A stretch of 64,000 nt of DNA from Pelecanus crispus. Taxonomy: Eukaryota > Chordata > Aves > Pelecaniformes > Pelecanidae. How positions within the stretch are numbered: position 1 is the first letter of the stretch; each line of letters opens with the position of its first letter. The notes beneath the pieces are model-generated. The model was given only the letters and a program-made list of their open reading frames with translations. It did no database searches and was not told the DNA's origin. The position numbers and the translations under genes are program-made. The stretch covers positions 124,373,388 through 124,437,387 of the forward strand of contig NC_134644.1 of assembly GCF_030463565.1 (NCBI RefSeq), written 5' to 3'. This document shows, piece after piece, positions 1-12,200 of this stretch.

Positions 1-3000
1 TGCCCTTCACAACCCACTACAGTGATTCCAGAAACTTCAAGTCCTAACACTGTCTTATTGACATGTAAGACCATCATATACTTCATATACTCACAGACCA
101 ACTTTTTATGTCAAGGCTGCAGGAGGAGTTCCTCACAGTGAAAGGATTTCAGTTAGGATGTTCCTCTACATAAGATTTTTTTCTCCCCTATTTCCTTTTC
201 CCCCTCTGCCAGGAGTTACTGTACAAAAAGCTCCTTTTTAGTGCTCTGTTTCAAACACCTGTGGATTCCTTTGATGTAGCTTGAACGTGCCACATCTTTT
301 CCCACCTGCATTTGGTGAAGTCATCTGATTATTTCAGCCTTTTACACCAAGGCTACTTCTGTCATACAAATCCTTTTCTTTGTTTATCCAAAAGCTACAA
401 AAGGCACATGTACAAAACTCAAATTTCTTTCCTGTTTTGGAGCTGGCTGTTTGAAATCAGGGCTGAGGTTGCTTTCATAGCTTTGCCCTGACGACACGCT
501 TGTTCTTTGGCACCTTGCAGACTCGGCTCCTGCAGCCCATTTGTTTGTTCACAAACAATTTGCTTAGCAAAACCAATAATTGCTTTTCCTTTTCTTGCAG
601 ATAGCATATATCGGCTCTTTTTGATCTGCGGAGCAGATCAGTGCCACATAGAGAAGGCAGAACATTAACAGCTTCTGTCATTGCTACCATTCTAATTGCG
701 ATAGATCTTCTGGAGGATTAGACAAAGGTTGTGGCCACATAAAAAGAGAAAGGCAATGCTTCGGGCACAAACCTGGAGCACATTGCACCGTGCCAGCTCT
801 GTTCAAACACACACACTTGTGTTCTGTTGAACGCACAGAAGGTAAGGAAGACAGCCCTTGAGATGGCATTGAAACACAGAGGAAAGCTGCCCCAGTTTGT
901 CCAGGGATAAATGATAAATTGGGAGATAAATGTTGGGAGTTGGGACCACATAGATTTTTTTTTTTTTTTTTGGCTTATGTATTTTCATCTTTATAAAACC
1001 TGGGTTAACTCATTTTGGACCTCTGCCCAAAGATGAAATATTCCTCCTGCTGCTATGCTCAACACAGTTAAGAAAATAACTTACAAAAGAATATATATGA
1101 AAAATTTAAAAATGGTGTTAATGTTCAATCCATGTCTGAGGGGGGGAGAATGCACAGTGGAATCTCGCTGTGCCTCTGCTTCTCCTTCACTGAATATTAA
1201 GTCTGAGTGTCTACAGTCATTTCTAGGGCACCATGAATTAAAGATCTCCATAGGAACGTAAGCCATGGTGAGAAGATGCTGCAACACGTAAGACACATCC
1301 CCATTCTGAACAAGGACTTCCCAGACAGTTGAAGCGTGCTGGATCTGGGCTTTCGGTTTGGTCTGTTACGGAGGAGAGGGCACACTGCCAAAGTAGGAGA
1401 GGAATGTGCAAACAGCTAATTCCAGCTAAAACAATATGAGGGAGAGAGGCAGAAAAACTCCCAGCACTAGATTCTGTCACCGCACTGAACAGGAGTGTGG
1501 GAAGAGTCCCTTTGCTCCTATGGTGTGTCTCAGGGACATCCATCCATCCATCCTGGGCAACTCTGTCAGATCTGCTTCATGGGGTTTGCCAGATAAGACT
1601 GAAGCAGAGAAAAGAAAGACCAAAATCTGGAAAAAAGGACATAATTTAGAAGCACTGGGTGTTTTCTTTGTAGCCCTTTTCCACTTGTACCCAGAGGATC
1701 TGGACTGCTCTCCCTTACGTTGCTGCTGTTAAGCTCCTCACCTCGGTTGGCTCCTCTCTCAGCACCACTTCAGGCTCCCAGTTTCCAAAAGAAATGAGGC
1801 TTACATGCATGTGCTCACTCTGTCCCCCACTATTTCTCTGGGTGTTCCTGCCCTTGATCTTGAACCCAATGGCCAATTTCAGCGACAACTGATGGAGGAT
1901 CAGAAATCCCAAAGCTGTTCAGGTTCCTGCCACCCCCATGAGCATGAGTGGCCAGGGAAGGCTGCAGGTGACCGCAGCAGGAGACGCTCCAGGAGGATTT
2001 TCAGAAATGCCTGAGTGATGGAAGGACTTAGCTGCTGTTTTCAAAGTGGTGCAGACTCCTAGGACACAAAATTCCTTTGACCTTCCCTGGCTCCTGTCGA
2101 CAAGAAGGTCTGAAAACAGGCTGTAAGCCTTTCAGAATCCACTGACGCTTGCAGAAACTCTCAGACTTTCTTTTCTGACTGATTAAAAGTTTTATTCTGT
2201 TGCCACTAATAAATCCCCCTCCCCTCACCAATTTATGTTTTATAAGCTTGGGTTAAGCTTTGTCTACTAAAAGGATCTTACATAAAACACTGCTTACTGA
2301 AATGTGATCTTTGCACATTTCTGAAGTTTTAATTTTCCTGTGGTGTAATCTTGTTACTTAGGTCATTCATTTTGTCACGCCTTGGTATCAGTCTGGTCCA
2401 GGTTTGGCTGCAGGGCTATGTTCTCCTGACATTTAGAGCAAAAATTCCCTGGGAAATCAGTCAAGAGATTTGATGTTGCTGCTGGCCAAGCTCCAGTGGG
2501 TTTAGTTTTACTCTCCTTCTCTATTTATTGTGGAATCTGTCTGTCCACAAGCTGCACATTGAGTTCCATGCTAGAGAAGGAGAACTGAAAGGGACAAAAT
2601 GGCCATTCAGTTGGGGGATTCTTTCAGGCTTTTCAGAAAGGTTTTACAAGAAGCTGTGTGCTTAGATGACTGCTGAGCTTTCTTAGCCCTGCTCTATTAC
2701 CTTCCTCATGAGACAATTTGGATTGACTGCTTTTTCTTTGCTCTCTCCCCCCACCTCAATAGGCAGCAATTGCAGTTGGAAAAGCAAAATTAAGATATAA
2801 GTAGTATAGACTACCACCTGGAGGCTTTTAATCTTTAGAAGTAGTTTAATTTCAACATGGCATGGACATGCCCTTTGCTGGGAATATGGGAAAAAAAGTC
2901 CTTTTTCTCCCCTTGTACCACAAACTGCTGCAACTGCCATTGCAAAAAGCTGCCTCAGTGGCAGAGACAGCAGGATTTGGTGAACTGGAGGGGGGGGGAG

Positions 3001-3372
3001 CAGGAAAGCAGACCTGGGCACTCATGGCGGGTACAGGAGAGTTGGGGGAAGAATCCCAGGTAAACTGGAAATGGGGGGAGAGAAGTAGCTCTCTTGCGGA
3101 GGGGGACAATGACATGCAGCAGCACAGGGCAGGGTGCAGGAGGGTCTGCATGTGCCAGGAGGGAAAAACAGCCCAACATGCTGGTGACCTGTGTGCTGAG
3201 GGTTGTGTAGTCTTAGCCAGTGGGGCCACAGAGATTTGTCTAACTTTGCTAGGTGAGACACTGAAATTCGGTTAAGCGCTCACAGATTTTATCAGCCGCA
3301 GAAAACGTAGTACTCCACTTTGTATATACCACTGTTGTATGCTCTTTAACATCCAGCCATGCTTTCCTGACT
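1..3372. other. Gene-free flank
   Basis: No open frame here resembles a known protein, and none has the length or composition of a real exon. The stretch is mixed AT-rich DNA with short homopolymer runs, such as poly-T near 955-971 and a G run near 2989. The one internal feature I can support is the segment at 1697-1800, which is repeated at 3373. Confidence 0.6.
1697..1800 (+). repeat. Dispersed repeat, copy 1 (about 104 bp)
   Basis: This segment runs from GATCTGGACTGCTCTCC to AAATGAGGC and is clearly related to 3373-3490. Shared blocks include CTGCTCTCC/TTGCTCTCC, TAAGCTCCTCACCT, CCACTTCAGGC and CAGTTTCC. The similarity stops sharply on both sides. I do not recognise the family. It could be an old interspersed element or a local duplication. 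Confidence 0.6.
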
Positions 3373-3490
3373 GATCTGAGTTGCTCTCCTTTACGGTCCA
3401 GCTGCTGTTTCTAAGCTCCTCACCTGCAAAGGCTCAGCCTCTTCCCTCCGAACCACTTCAGGCCTTCAGTTTCCTACAGAAACAGAGCTC
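3373..3490 (+). repeat. Dispersed repeat, copy 2 (about 118 bp)
   Basis: This is the partner of 1697-1800, in the same orientation and about 1.67 kb away. It differs by substitutions and a few small insertions, for example next to CAGCTGCTGTTTC. It ends directly beside the old CR1 remnant that starts at 3492, so it might be part of a composite insertion. Confidence 0.6.
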
Positions 3491-3491
3491 A

Positions 3492-3960
3492 AAGAATCAT
3501 GGAGTTTAAGACTAGACAGCAACAAAACATTTTCTAGTTAACTTTATATATCATAGACCATTACACTTTACTTCATGACACATTTCATGAACTCAATAAC
3601 TTATATTTGGTTAAATATATTTTACAAAAAGTATCCTTCCTTGATTTGAAAACTTGTGGGATAGAGAATTCACCCATTCCCTTGGTAGCTTATTCCCAAG
3701 ACTAATCATTTTCATCACCAGAAATGGTCTTTGTCTCTAAACTGAGTTTGTGTGAATTCATCTGCCATATAGTGGTTCTTATGCTATTCTCTCCCAGATT
3801 AAAAAGCCTCTTGTACTTCTGTTGTCTCCCCATGAGGATACTTATATAATGTGAGCAAGTCATCTCTTCATCATACTTTTGATAAGCTAAGCAGACTGAA
3901 CTCTCCAAGTCTCTCACTCTAATGAGATTTCTCTAACTTTTTTTTTTCAGCTCTTGTTTG
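3492..3960 (-). mobile_element. Ancient CR1-type LINE remnant, 3' part, inverted
   Basis: Read on the minus strand, this has the features of the 3' end of an old amniote CR1/L3-type element. The plus strand starts with AGAATCATGGAGTTTAAG, the complement of a CR1-like tail. It continues through blocks such as CCTTGGTAGCTTATTCCCAAG and GATACTTATATAATGTGAGCAAG, and GATAAGCTAAGCAGACTGAACT. These belong to the stretch around the end of ORF2 and the 3' UTR. It is heavily mutated and has no open frame. The family call rests on remembered consensus patterns, not on a search. Confidence 0.65.
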
Positions 3961-6737
3961 TGCCTTCACCACTTTTTCAACATGCTTTTTAAAATGCATT
4001 TTTAATACTGGACTCCCAGCAGGCATATTCTGAAGTAAAAGCATTTGTTGTAGCACATCTAGGAATTGAATTAGGCCTTCTTACCGCAGCGTTGCACTGA
4101 GGAAGCATTCCTCCTCGCTTCTCCGCAATAACCCCTCAGTCCTTCTCAGGATACAGACCTCATTCTGTAGGTAAGTCTTGTTTCACTCCGAGACATGAAA
4201 TTTTGCAGACATTCTGTCTGACAGTGATCATGCTAGACAATAATACACTCTGTTGGTTTTGGCCATCCTTTTCTCAGTGTACTAATTTAAGTCATTTTCA
4301 AACTTTACTGGCAGCGATCCCTTCAGATCCCTTCCAACTGCTGCCATTACTACTCCATTAACTACTTTCAGAGATCTGTCAGCCAGGTCTGAATCCCTTT
4401 ACAGCTCCACGGCTAATGTACGGTGGTAATGCTTTAAACAAATGTCACTCGGGATTGTGGTAAAGCCTCTAGAAATACTTAAACACATTGCTCTGTGCTG
4501 CTACCTCTGTCAGCCAATGTGTAATTTTAAAAATTAAATCTTTCCTGTGTTGTTGTTGGTTTTCTTGTTCTTTCTATTTTTTTTCAAGGTTGAGGCTCAG
4601 TGGCATAGTATATTTGACATGTGGCCCGGTGCTAGGAATCTGTTCTTTGGCCAAGCCATCTGCTGTATGTAATATCATGATAATATATATAATACACATG
4701 TAGCTTCATAGCGATAGGTTTTATACACCTAGTGGAAATGTATGCCATGAATGGGCTTATGCAGCATGTTCTGAGAAAGACAGTTTTGCTTCAGATCATT
4801 CAGGCTATCTTTGTAGATTACAGTAGTAACTGTCTTCTTAATACTATGTATTTTACAGGGTTTTTCTTCCTTCACAACATTAATACCTTCTAAAAGCTAA
4901 AACCTCAGGCCATAGAAGTGAAGATGTTGATCTTTTTTCTATGTGAAGGTTCTTCTTTCATTGAACTAACTGAAAAGCAGGGTCTGACTATGAATATTTA
5001 CAAATTCAAGCTCTTTTGTCTGTAAGCTTCTAAAGAAAATCTGACAGTATGTTTTTCTTGAAATCCTTTGTACAACATTAGTTGCCTTTCTGACAGTTTT
5101 TCATGTTTACAGCTTGAAAAAAAATTAGATGAAGCCTAATAACTTGTCATACAGGTGCCACATTTTTACTTGACTAGGAGAAAGGTTTTAAACTCTGAAA
5201 TGGCAATTGGAGTTATTCAGTATCTTTCATGGCAGAAACTGTATGGCTCCAGACATTCTTGTGTTGGCTCAATTGTCGACAAAGATAATAGAGATAGAGA
5301 TTAATAAAAAGAAGCAAACACTTCTTGCAGCCATCTTCAGCTTTACTGATACCAGCTTCTAACCACTGAATGGATGGATGGACAGTTGGTTCATGAACAT
5401 ATGAGAACTGATCAGTTATCAATGTTTCGCCTTCATCTGCTGAAGTCCAGTGAATGTGCTCTGGGAGCACATGCAGCCACAGCAAACAGTCTTTTGAGGC
5501 CCAGAGCTCTAGTCCAGTATTCGCACATTTTCTGGCACCCCACAGGGGTGGCGGGTGAGTGGCTGATGCAATTCACAGAGACTGGATGAAATAAAGCACA
5601 GGGCCAGAGGGCTCTCCTGCTTTATGCTACTTTCACAGCTTGTCTTTCTTTCTAAGCCACATTTTCTCATCTAACCTCCATGACTGCCTTCTATGGGCAC
5701 TTACAGATTGGCAAGCTGCTCTTTTGCAAAGCCAACTGAGGGAAAAAACAGCTGTGAGCTGTGTGATTAGTTAAAAAAAACCCAAACCCGAAGTACATTT
5801 ATTCCAGAAGACTTTAGAGATAATAAATACTTTTTTGACGTGTTTGCAGACTTACCGTATCAATGCAGAGCAACCAGTCTGAGACCATTCTTCATGACTT
5901 ACCTCTTTAGACTCATCAGTGTTCTCTTATCCTGCATCCACGCTTTGAGTAGATGGTAGATAGCCCTGCTATAAGTTGCTGTTTACAGTGGATTTTGTGA
6001 GTTTCGTTGAGAGAACTATTTTTGTGAAGACAGGTATTGTGTTAAATTAGTGTTAGAAAAGGAGGCACATATGGCTAATGATAGCTCGTCGAGGGTACAG
6101 GCCAAAAAAGTCTGATCCCTGTTAAAAATAGATCTACCTTTATAAGAATGCATGCAGAGAAAGGGAAATTTCTGAGACGTTCATGTTTTCACATGTCCCT
6201 TTTTGTATAAGCGAAACATCTACAATACCCACCTGATTTTCAGTTTCACACTGCATACTTGACTGACATGCACACATTTCTCTTACCAGCAACACAGCAG
6301 AACCAACATGCCAGTGAAAGGGATTCTTTTCAGCTACGTGCCTCACTGGCACCATTATCGGTGAGGCTCCTGCCATGGCGTGGCCGGTCCTCAGGGTGCC
6401 AGAGGGGGCAGAAAAACACCCAGCCCGGTCCTCAGTGTTGCAGGGTGGAGTTTGCGGAATGGGTTCTTAGAAAATGATTTTTGACTTGTAAACTCAATCT
6501 ATTTGGTACGAAAGGCACAGAAGGGCACATCCATGCAGTCTCGCAATGCAATTTTTTGCTGTCCAGTTTCAGAAACTTGTAATTAATCCTAAAAGGTCAC
6601 CCTGATCCCAGCTGCTTTGTCTCAAAGAGCTGACAGTGTACCTGAGAAATTGTAGATATTTCCAAGTTTCCAAGACTGTGAAGAGGCATAAAATGCACAT
6701 GAAGTCCTAGCAACCTGTAGCCAAGAAAGCTCTTCTA
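3961..6737. other. Gene-free flank
   Basis: I see no gene. Around 4310-4430 a stretch with ACTACTTTCAGAGATCTGTCAGCCAG resembles the antisense of old CR1-like reverse transcriptase regions. It may be a second piece of the decayed element at 3492-3960, but the match is weak. Confidence 0.5.
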
Positions 6738-6860
6738 TTTTTATTTTATTTTATTTTATTTTATTTTATTTTATCTTATTCTATTCTATTCTATTCTATT
6801 CTATTCTATTCTATTCTATTCTATTCTATCCTATCCTATCCTATCCTATCCTATCCTATT
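6738..6860 (+). repeat. Pentanucleotide microsatellite with three successive motifs
   Basis: A continuous 5-bp-period tract changes motif in order. It starts as TTTTA units, passes through one TCTTA-like unit into TTCTA units, and ends as TCCTA units. Each change is a single T-to-C step in the same register. It is flanked on the right by T/A-rich DNA containing further TTTTA-like words. Confidence 0.95.
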
Positions 6861-8223
6861 CACTTAAATTATTTTATTTCTTTCTTTATTTACTTTTCTT
6901 TTTTATTCAAGTGAGGATGCTCAAGTGAGTCTTGGAGGGAAAAATAATCACCTGAGTTACAGGCAAGTGTAATTTATTGGAAAAATGGAGAATTTAAGCC
7001 ACATACAAAAAAGAAAGTGAATGTAAAGCAATAGGGATCATAGTGTAGCCCAAATATCAAACAATTGGAAAATGTGTCAGAGATTTCTAACATGATCCAG
7101 AGCAAGGAACTTTTGGACAGGAAACTGTCCTGATTAAGCAGTGAATAAACAAAATGCACCTATTTCCCCACTGTTTCTTTGTGTGTTGGAGATACTGAAA
7201 GTTCTAGACCATTTCAGAAGTTTGGGCACACCACTGATTCACTTGGGGTTTCTGATGAGGCCAAAAAGAAAAAGGAAAAAAATAAAAAAGGAGCCTGGGA
7301 AACCCTATAACTGTCCAGTCTCAGTGGTGTTGTTACTGTGCCAAAATAAGGGGTCAGGGCATAATAGCACTCGAAAAGCTCACTTGCCGTAGATTTTACA
7401 TAACGAGTTCCCAGCTTCTCTCATTCAGCCTGTGCCCGGTTCTGCAACCAAGACAGCACAGAGAGCAGATTTCAGCTATAAAGATGCCAGTGGGAGAGCT
7501 TGTTTTCCTTTGGCAAATTGCAATAAATTAAAGAAATGCCTCGGCGCTTGCAGGAGCAGGGGACGGGGGAAAGCAGAACTGAAAATGATAAAAAGAATCT
7601 CTCAGAATGTCCCAAAATAGTCCCTTTCCTTCTCAATGGCTTGCTGAGAAAGGTATGGGTTTGGCAAAGTAGCCTCTGCTGCTTCCAGTTGAAGTATGTT
7701 TAGGGATAGCTTTTTATACTAAAAAGCTGTTAGGCATGGTTTCCTAAGAACTGGGTTCTTCAGCCACACTTAGGAGTCTCCCTTAGGGCCACCAACTTTT
7801 CAGAGGTGGCCCTTGCAGCTCGTGTTGATGTGCCTGGCAGCAGTGGTTGCTCAGCCTGCCTGAAAAGTTTTGCCTGCTATCTCCAACTGTTGACTTGCGG
7901 ATTGAATAGCCTAATGTGTATCAGCTTAAGCTGGGAATTTCAGTCTTAGCAGCACTTTTAAGTAAAACAAGGCAGAAAACAAACTGTGAGGCAGATTCTG
8001 CCTGGTAACAGCACTTCCATTAGCGGAGTTTCTGCGTGCAGAGGCAGTGCAGTGTCCTGGACTCACTGCAGCCACTCGGCTGGAGACAGCCGAAAAGAAT
8101 CAGGGAGAAATGGGAGAAGGGAATTTGTTGGCAGCATGGCTGAGAGAACAATTTCATCCAACTTTGGTTCTGTATTTGTGTTTTCCCTCCTATTCAGGAG
8201 GACCTGCAGGGATCATGAGGATT
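6861..8223. other. Gene-free flank up to the retroviral insertion
   Basis: No recognisable gene or repeat. A short A-rich patch lies near 7262-7292. The unrelated sequences on either side of the retrovirus (before 8224 and after 15141) would be contiguous in the empty site. Confidence 0.55.
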
Positions 8224-8228
8224 TCAAG
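8224..8228. repeat. Target-site duplication, left copy (TCAAG)
   Basis: TCAAG lies directly before the LTR and is repeated directly after the other LTR at 15137-15141. Five base pairs is the length made by class III retroviral integrases, and it confirms one intact insertion. Confidence 0.9.
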
Positions 8229-8798
8229 TGTCGTGGTTTAGTCCCAGCCAGCAACTCAGTACCACGCAGCCGCTCGCTCACTCCCCCTACCCCGATGGGA
8301 TGGGGGAGAGAATCGGAGGAGTAAGAGTGAGAAACACTCCTGGGTTGAGATAAGAATAGTTTAATAATTAAAATAAAATAAAGTAAAATAATAATAACAA
8401 CAATATAATAATAATAACAGTAATAATAATATACAAAGCAAGTGATGCACAATGCAATTGCTCACCACCCGACAACCGATACCCAGACAGTTCCCGAGCA
8501 GCGGTCGCTGCTCCCCGGCTAACCCCCCCCAGTATATATACTGAGCATGACGTCATATGGTATGGAATAGCCCTTTGGTCAGTTTGGATCAACTATTCTG
8601 GCTGTGCCCCCTCCCAGTTTCTTGTGCGCCTGGCAGAGCATGGGAAGCTGAAAAAGTCCTTGACTAGCATAAGCAGTACTCAGCAACAACTAAAAACATC
8701 AGCATGTTATCAACATTCTTCTCCTACTAAATCCAAAACACAGCACTATGCCTGCTGCTAGGAAGAAAATTAACTCTATCCCAGCCGAAACCAGGACA
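8229..8798 (-). repeat. 3' LTR of the endogenous retrovirus (570 bp)
   Basis: It is bounded by TGTC...GACA inverted termini. Every base I compared matches the 5' LTR at a constant offset of 6338. On the coding strand it has a U3 with a perfect CRE (TGACGTCA, 8548-8555) and a TATATATA box (8533-8540). Next comes a GC-rich R region, an AT-rich ATT-repeat stretch (about 8370-8435) and an ATTAAA poly(A) signal variant at 8360-8365. A CG-rich U5 end follows. Many CpG sites are intact, which fits a young element. Confidence 0.97.
8360..8365 (-). promoter_or_regulatory. Candidate poly(A) signal in the 3' LTR (ATTAAA)
   Basis: The minus strand reads ATTAAA within TTAATTATTAAACT, about 170 nt downstream of the TATA box. 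That is a suitable place for the retroviral transcript's 3' end. No AATAAA lies nearby on that strand, so the variant hexamer is the best candidate. Confidence 0.45.
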
Positions 8799-8801
8799 GT
8801 A

Positions 8802-8815
8802 TCCACCCCTTATTC
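8802..8815 (-). other. Candidate polypurine tract
   Basis: The minus strand reads GAATAAGGGGTGG just before GATAC and the 3' LTR. It is purine-rich but interrupted by T, and it is the only such run close to the LTR. Plus-strand priming here is expected from retroviral biology, not shown by the sequence. Confidence 0.4.
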
Positions 8816-9194
8816 TATACCATCTACGTCATGCACAGGCCCTCCCCTTTCCAATGTGTTCCAATTAATCACCACCACTTTCCCTATCTTGATATACACA
8901 CAGATATCATTCCCTTCGTCTATGGCCCATCCCTCTAAAATGTCCATTGAGTTCATTTAGTCCATGACTTTGGGTTCCATCTGTCATCACAGTCTTTCAG
9001 AGCAGGAGAGGTGGTGTGCAGTGTTGGACTGTTGCATGCTGAAGTCAGTTCTCATTCCAACATGGTTTCATCAAAGTTCATTTTCATTAAGCTGGGCAAT
9101 TCTTACTGCAATACCATTGATGTGGCATATAGCAATCATAATATACAGTATTATATACTTAATATTAACCTACTATATTATTATATTAACATGC

Positions 9195-9230
9195 AGTTAA
9201 GAGATAACATATAGTTAAGAGATAACATAC
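9195..9230. repeat. 18-bp tandem duplication in the retroviral tail
   Basis: AGTTAAGAGATAACATAT (9195-9212) is followed at once by AGTTAAGAGATAACATAC (9213-9230), with one mismatch. Confidence 0.95.
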
Positions 9231-9268
9231 AGTATTATAAAGCAATTAATATTATACAATTCAGTTCA

Positions 9269-12200
9269 TTAGCTATTTTCACCCAAAATCAAATTCCCTT
9301 GAGGTACACATTGGGCTTCCCCATCCTTTCGCATCACCCACCAAGTGCACCCAGGTCCTTGAGCAAAAGCAATCCCACGAATGGGTTTGCCTTTGCCAGA
9401 GGGGGAAGTAACCCAGACTGTCTTCCCCAGCATATTTTTCATGTGCACTACAGGAACTTTATCTCCTTCTACAGTACGTAAAAGTTTTGATTGGGCAGGG
9501 CCAGCTCGATTGGCAGATCCCCTGGTGTTGACTAACCAGGTGGCTTTTGCTAAATGCGTATCCCAATGTTTAAACGTCCCACCACCCATTGCTCTCAGGG
9601 TAGTCTTTAACAATCCATTGTATCGCTCAATTTTCCCGGAGGCTGGTGCATGGTAAGGGATGTGATACACCCACTCAATGCCGTGCTCTTTGGCCCAGGT
9701 GTCTATGAGGTTGTTTCGGAAATGAGTCCCGTTGTCTGACTCAATTCTTTCTGGGGTGCCATGTCGCCACAGGACTTGCTTTTCAAGGCCCAGGATGGTG
9801 TTCCGGGCGGTGGCATGGGGCACGGGATATGTTTCCAGCCATCCAGTGGTTGCTTCCACCATGGTGAGCACATAGCGCTTGCCTTGGCGGGTCTGTGGGA
9901 GCGTGATGTAATCAATCTGCCAGGCCTCCCCATATTTATATTTCAGCCATCGTTCACTATACCCAAGGGGCTTGAACTGCTTGGCTTGCTTGATTGCAGC
10001 GCATGTTTCACACTCATGAATAACCTGTGCAATACTGTCCATAGTTAAGTCCACCCCTCGATCACGAGCCCATTTATACGTTGCATCCCTTCCTTGATGG
10101 CCTGAGGCGTCATGGGCCCACCGAGCTATAAATAATTCACCCTTATGTTGCCAGTCCAAATCCACCTGAGCCACTTCAATCTTAGCAGCCTGATCTACTT
10201 GCTGGTTGTTTTGATGTTCTTCAGTGGCACGACTCTTAGGTACATGAGCATCTACATGACGAACTTTTACAACCAGGTTCTCTACCCGGGCAGCAATATC
10301 TTGCCACAATGCGGCAGCCCAGATTGGTTTGCCTCTGCGCTGCCAGTTGCTCTGCTTCCATTGCTGCAGCCACCCCCACAGGGCATTTGCCACCATCCAT
10401 GAGTCAGTATAGAGATAAAGGATTGGCCACTTTTCTCTTTCAGCAATATCTAAAGCCAGCTGAATGGCTTTCACCTCTGCAAACTGACTCGACTCCCCTT
10501 CTCCTTCAGCAGTTTCTGCGACTTGTCGTATAGGACTCCATACAGCAGCTTTCCACCTCCGATGCTTTCCCACAAGACGACAGGACCCATCAGTGAACAG
10601 GGCATATTGCTTTTCATTTTCTGGCAATTTATTATACAGTGGGGCCTCTTCAGCACGTGTCACCTCCTCCTCTGGTGATATTCTAAGGTTTTTTCCTTCT
10701 GGCCAGTCCATGATCACTTCCAAGATTCCTGGGCGACTGGGGTTTCCTATTCGAGCCCGTTGTGTGATCAATGCAACCCACTTACTCCATGTAGCATCAG
10801 TTGCATGATGTGTAGAGGGGACCCTCCCTTTGAACATCCAGCCCAACACCGGCAGTCGGGGTGCCAGCAGGAGCTGTGCTTCAGTACCAACCACTTCTGA
10901 AGCAGCTCGAACCCCTTCATATGCTGCCAGTATCTCTTTCTCAGTTGGAGTATAGCGGGCTTCGGATCCTCTGTATCCCCGACTCCAAAACCCTAGGGGT
11001 CGACCTCGAGTCTCCCCTGGTGCTTTCTGCCAGAGGCTCCAGGTAGGGCCATTCTCCCCGGCTGCAGTGTAGAGCACATTTTTAATATCCTGCCCTGCCC
11101 GGACTGGCCCAAGGGCTACTGCATGAACTATCTCACGTTTAATTTGTTCAAAGGCTTGTTGTTGCTCAGGGCCCCATTTGAATTCGTTCTTCTTCCGGGT
11201 CACTTGATAGAGAGGGCTTACAATCTGGCTGTAATTTGGAATATGCATTCTCCAAAACCCCACAACGCCTAAGAAAGCTTGTGTTTCCTTTTTGCTAGTT
11301 GGTGGGGACATAGCTGTTATTTTGTTGATCACATCCATTGGGATCTGACGACGTCCATCTTGCCATTTTATTCCTAAAAACTGGATCTCCTGTGCAGGCC
11401 CCTTGACCTTACTCTGTTTTATGGCAAAACCAGCCTTCAGAAGGATTTGGACTATTTTCTTTCCCTTCTCAAAAACGTCTTCTGCTGTGTTGCCCCACAC
11501 AATGATGTCATCAATGTACTGCAGATGTTCTGGAGCTTCACCCTGTTCCAGTGCTGTCTGGATCAGTCCATGGCAAATGGTGGGGCTGTGCTTCCACCCC
11601 TGGGGCAGTCGGTTCCAGGTGTACTGAACACCCCTCCAGGTAAAAGCAAACTGGGGTCTGCACTCTGCTGCCAAAGGGATGGAGAAAAATGCATTAGCAA
11701 TATCAATTGTGGCATACCACTTAGCTGCCTTTGACTCCAGTTCATATTGAAGTTCTAGCATGTCTGGCACGGCAGCACTCAGCGGCGGTGTAACTTCGTT
11801 CAGGCCACGATAGTCCACTGTTAGTCTCCACTCCCCATTAGACTTTCGCACTGGCCATATGGGACTGTTAAAGGGTGAGCGAGTCTTGCTGATCACTCCC
11901 TGGCTCTCCAGTCGACGAATCAGGTTATGGATGGGAATCAGGGAGTCTCGGTTGGTGCGATATTGCCGCCTGTGCACAGTTGTGGTAGCAATCGGCACCT
12001 GTTGTTCCTCAACCTTCAGCAACCCTACAATCGAAGGGTCCTCTGAGAGACCGGGCAAGGTGGACAACTGTTTAATTTCCTCTGTCTCCAAAGCAGCTAT
12101 ACCAAAAGCCCACCGGTACCCTTTTGGGTCCTTGAAATACCCTCTCCTGAGGTAGTCTATGCCAAGGATGCACGGAGCATCTGGGCCAGTCACAATGGGG

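Larger units (their letters stand above)
8799..9268 (-). other. Retroviral 3' noncoding tail, no env
   Basis: There are 470 bp between the pol stop and the 3' LTR. No open frame here carries envelope features. The pol-proximal half is very AT-rich with TATTA words and an 18-bp tandem duplication at 9195-9230. The LTR-proximal half is mixed sequence. Confidence 0.8.

Noticed and set aside
8799..9268. Envelope gene
   Set aside because: The stretch is too short and has no signal peptide, cleavage site or transmembrane segment in any open frame.
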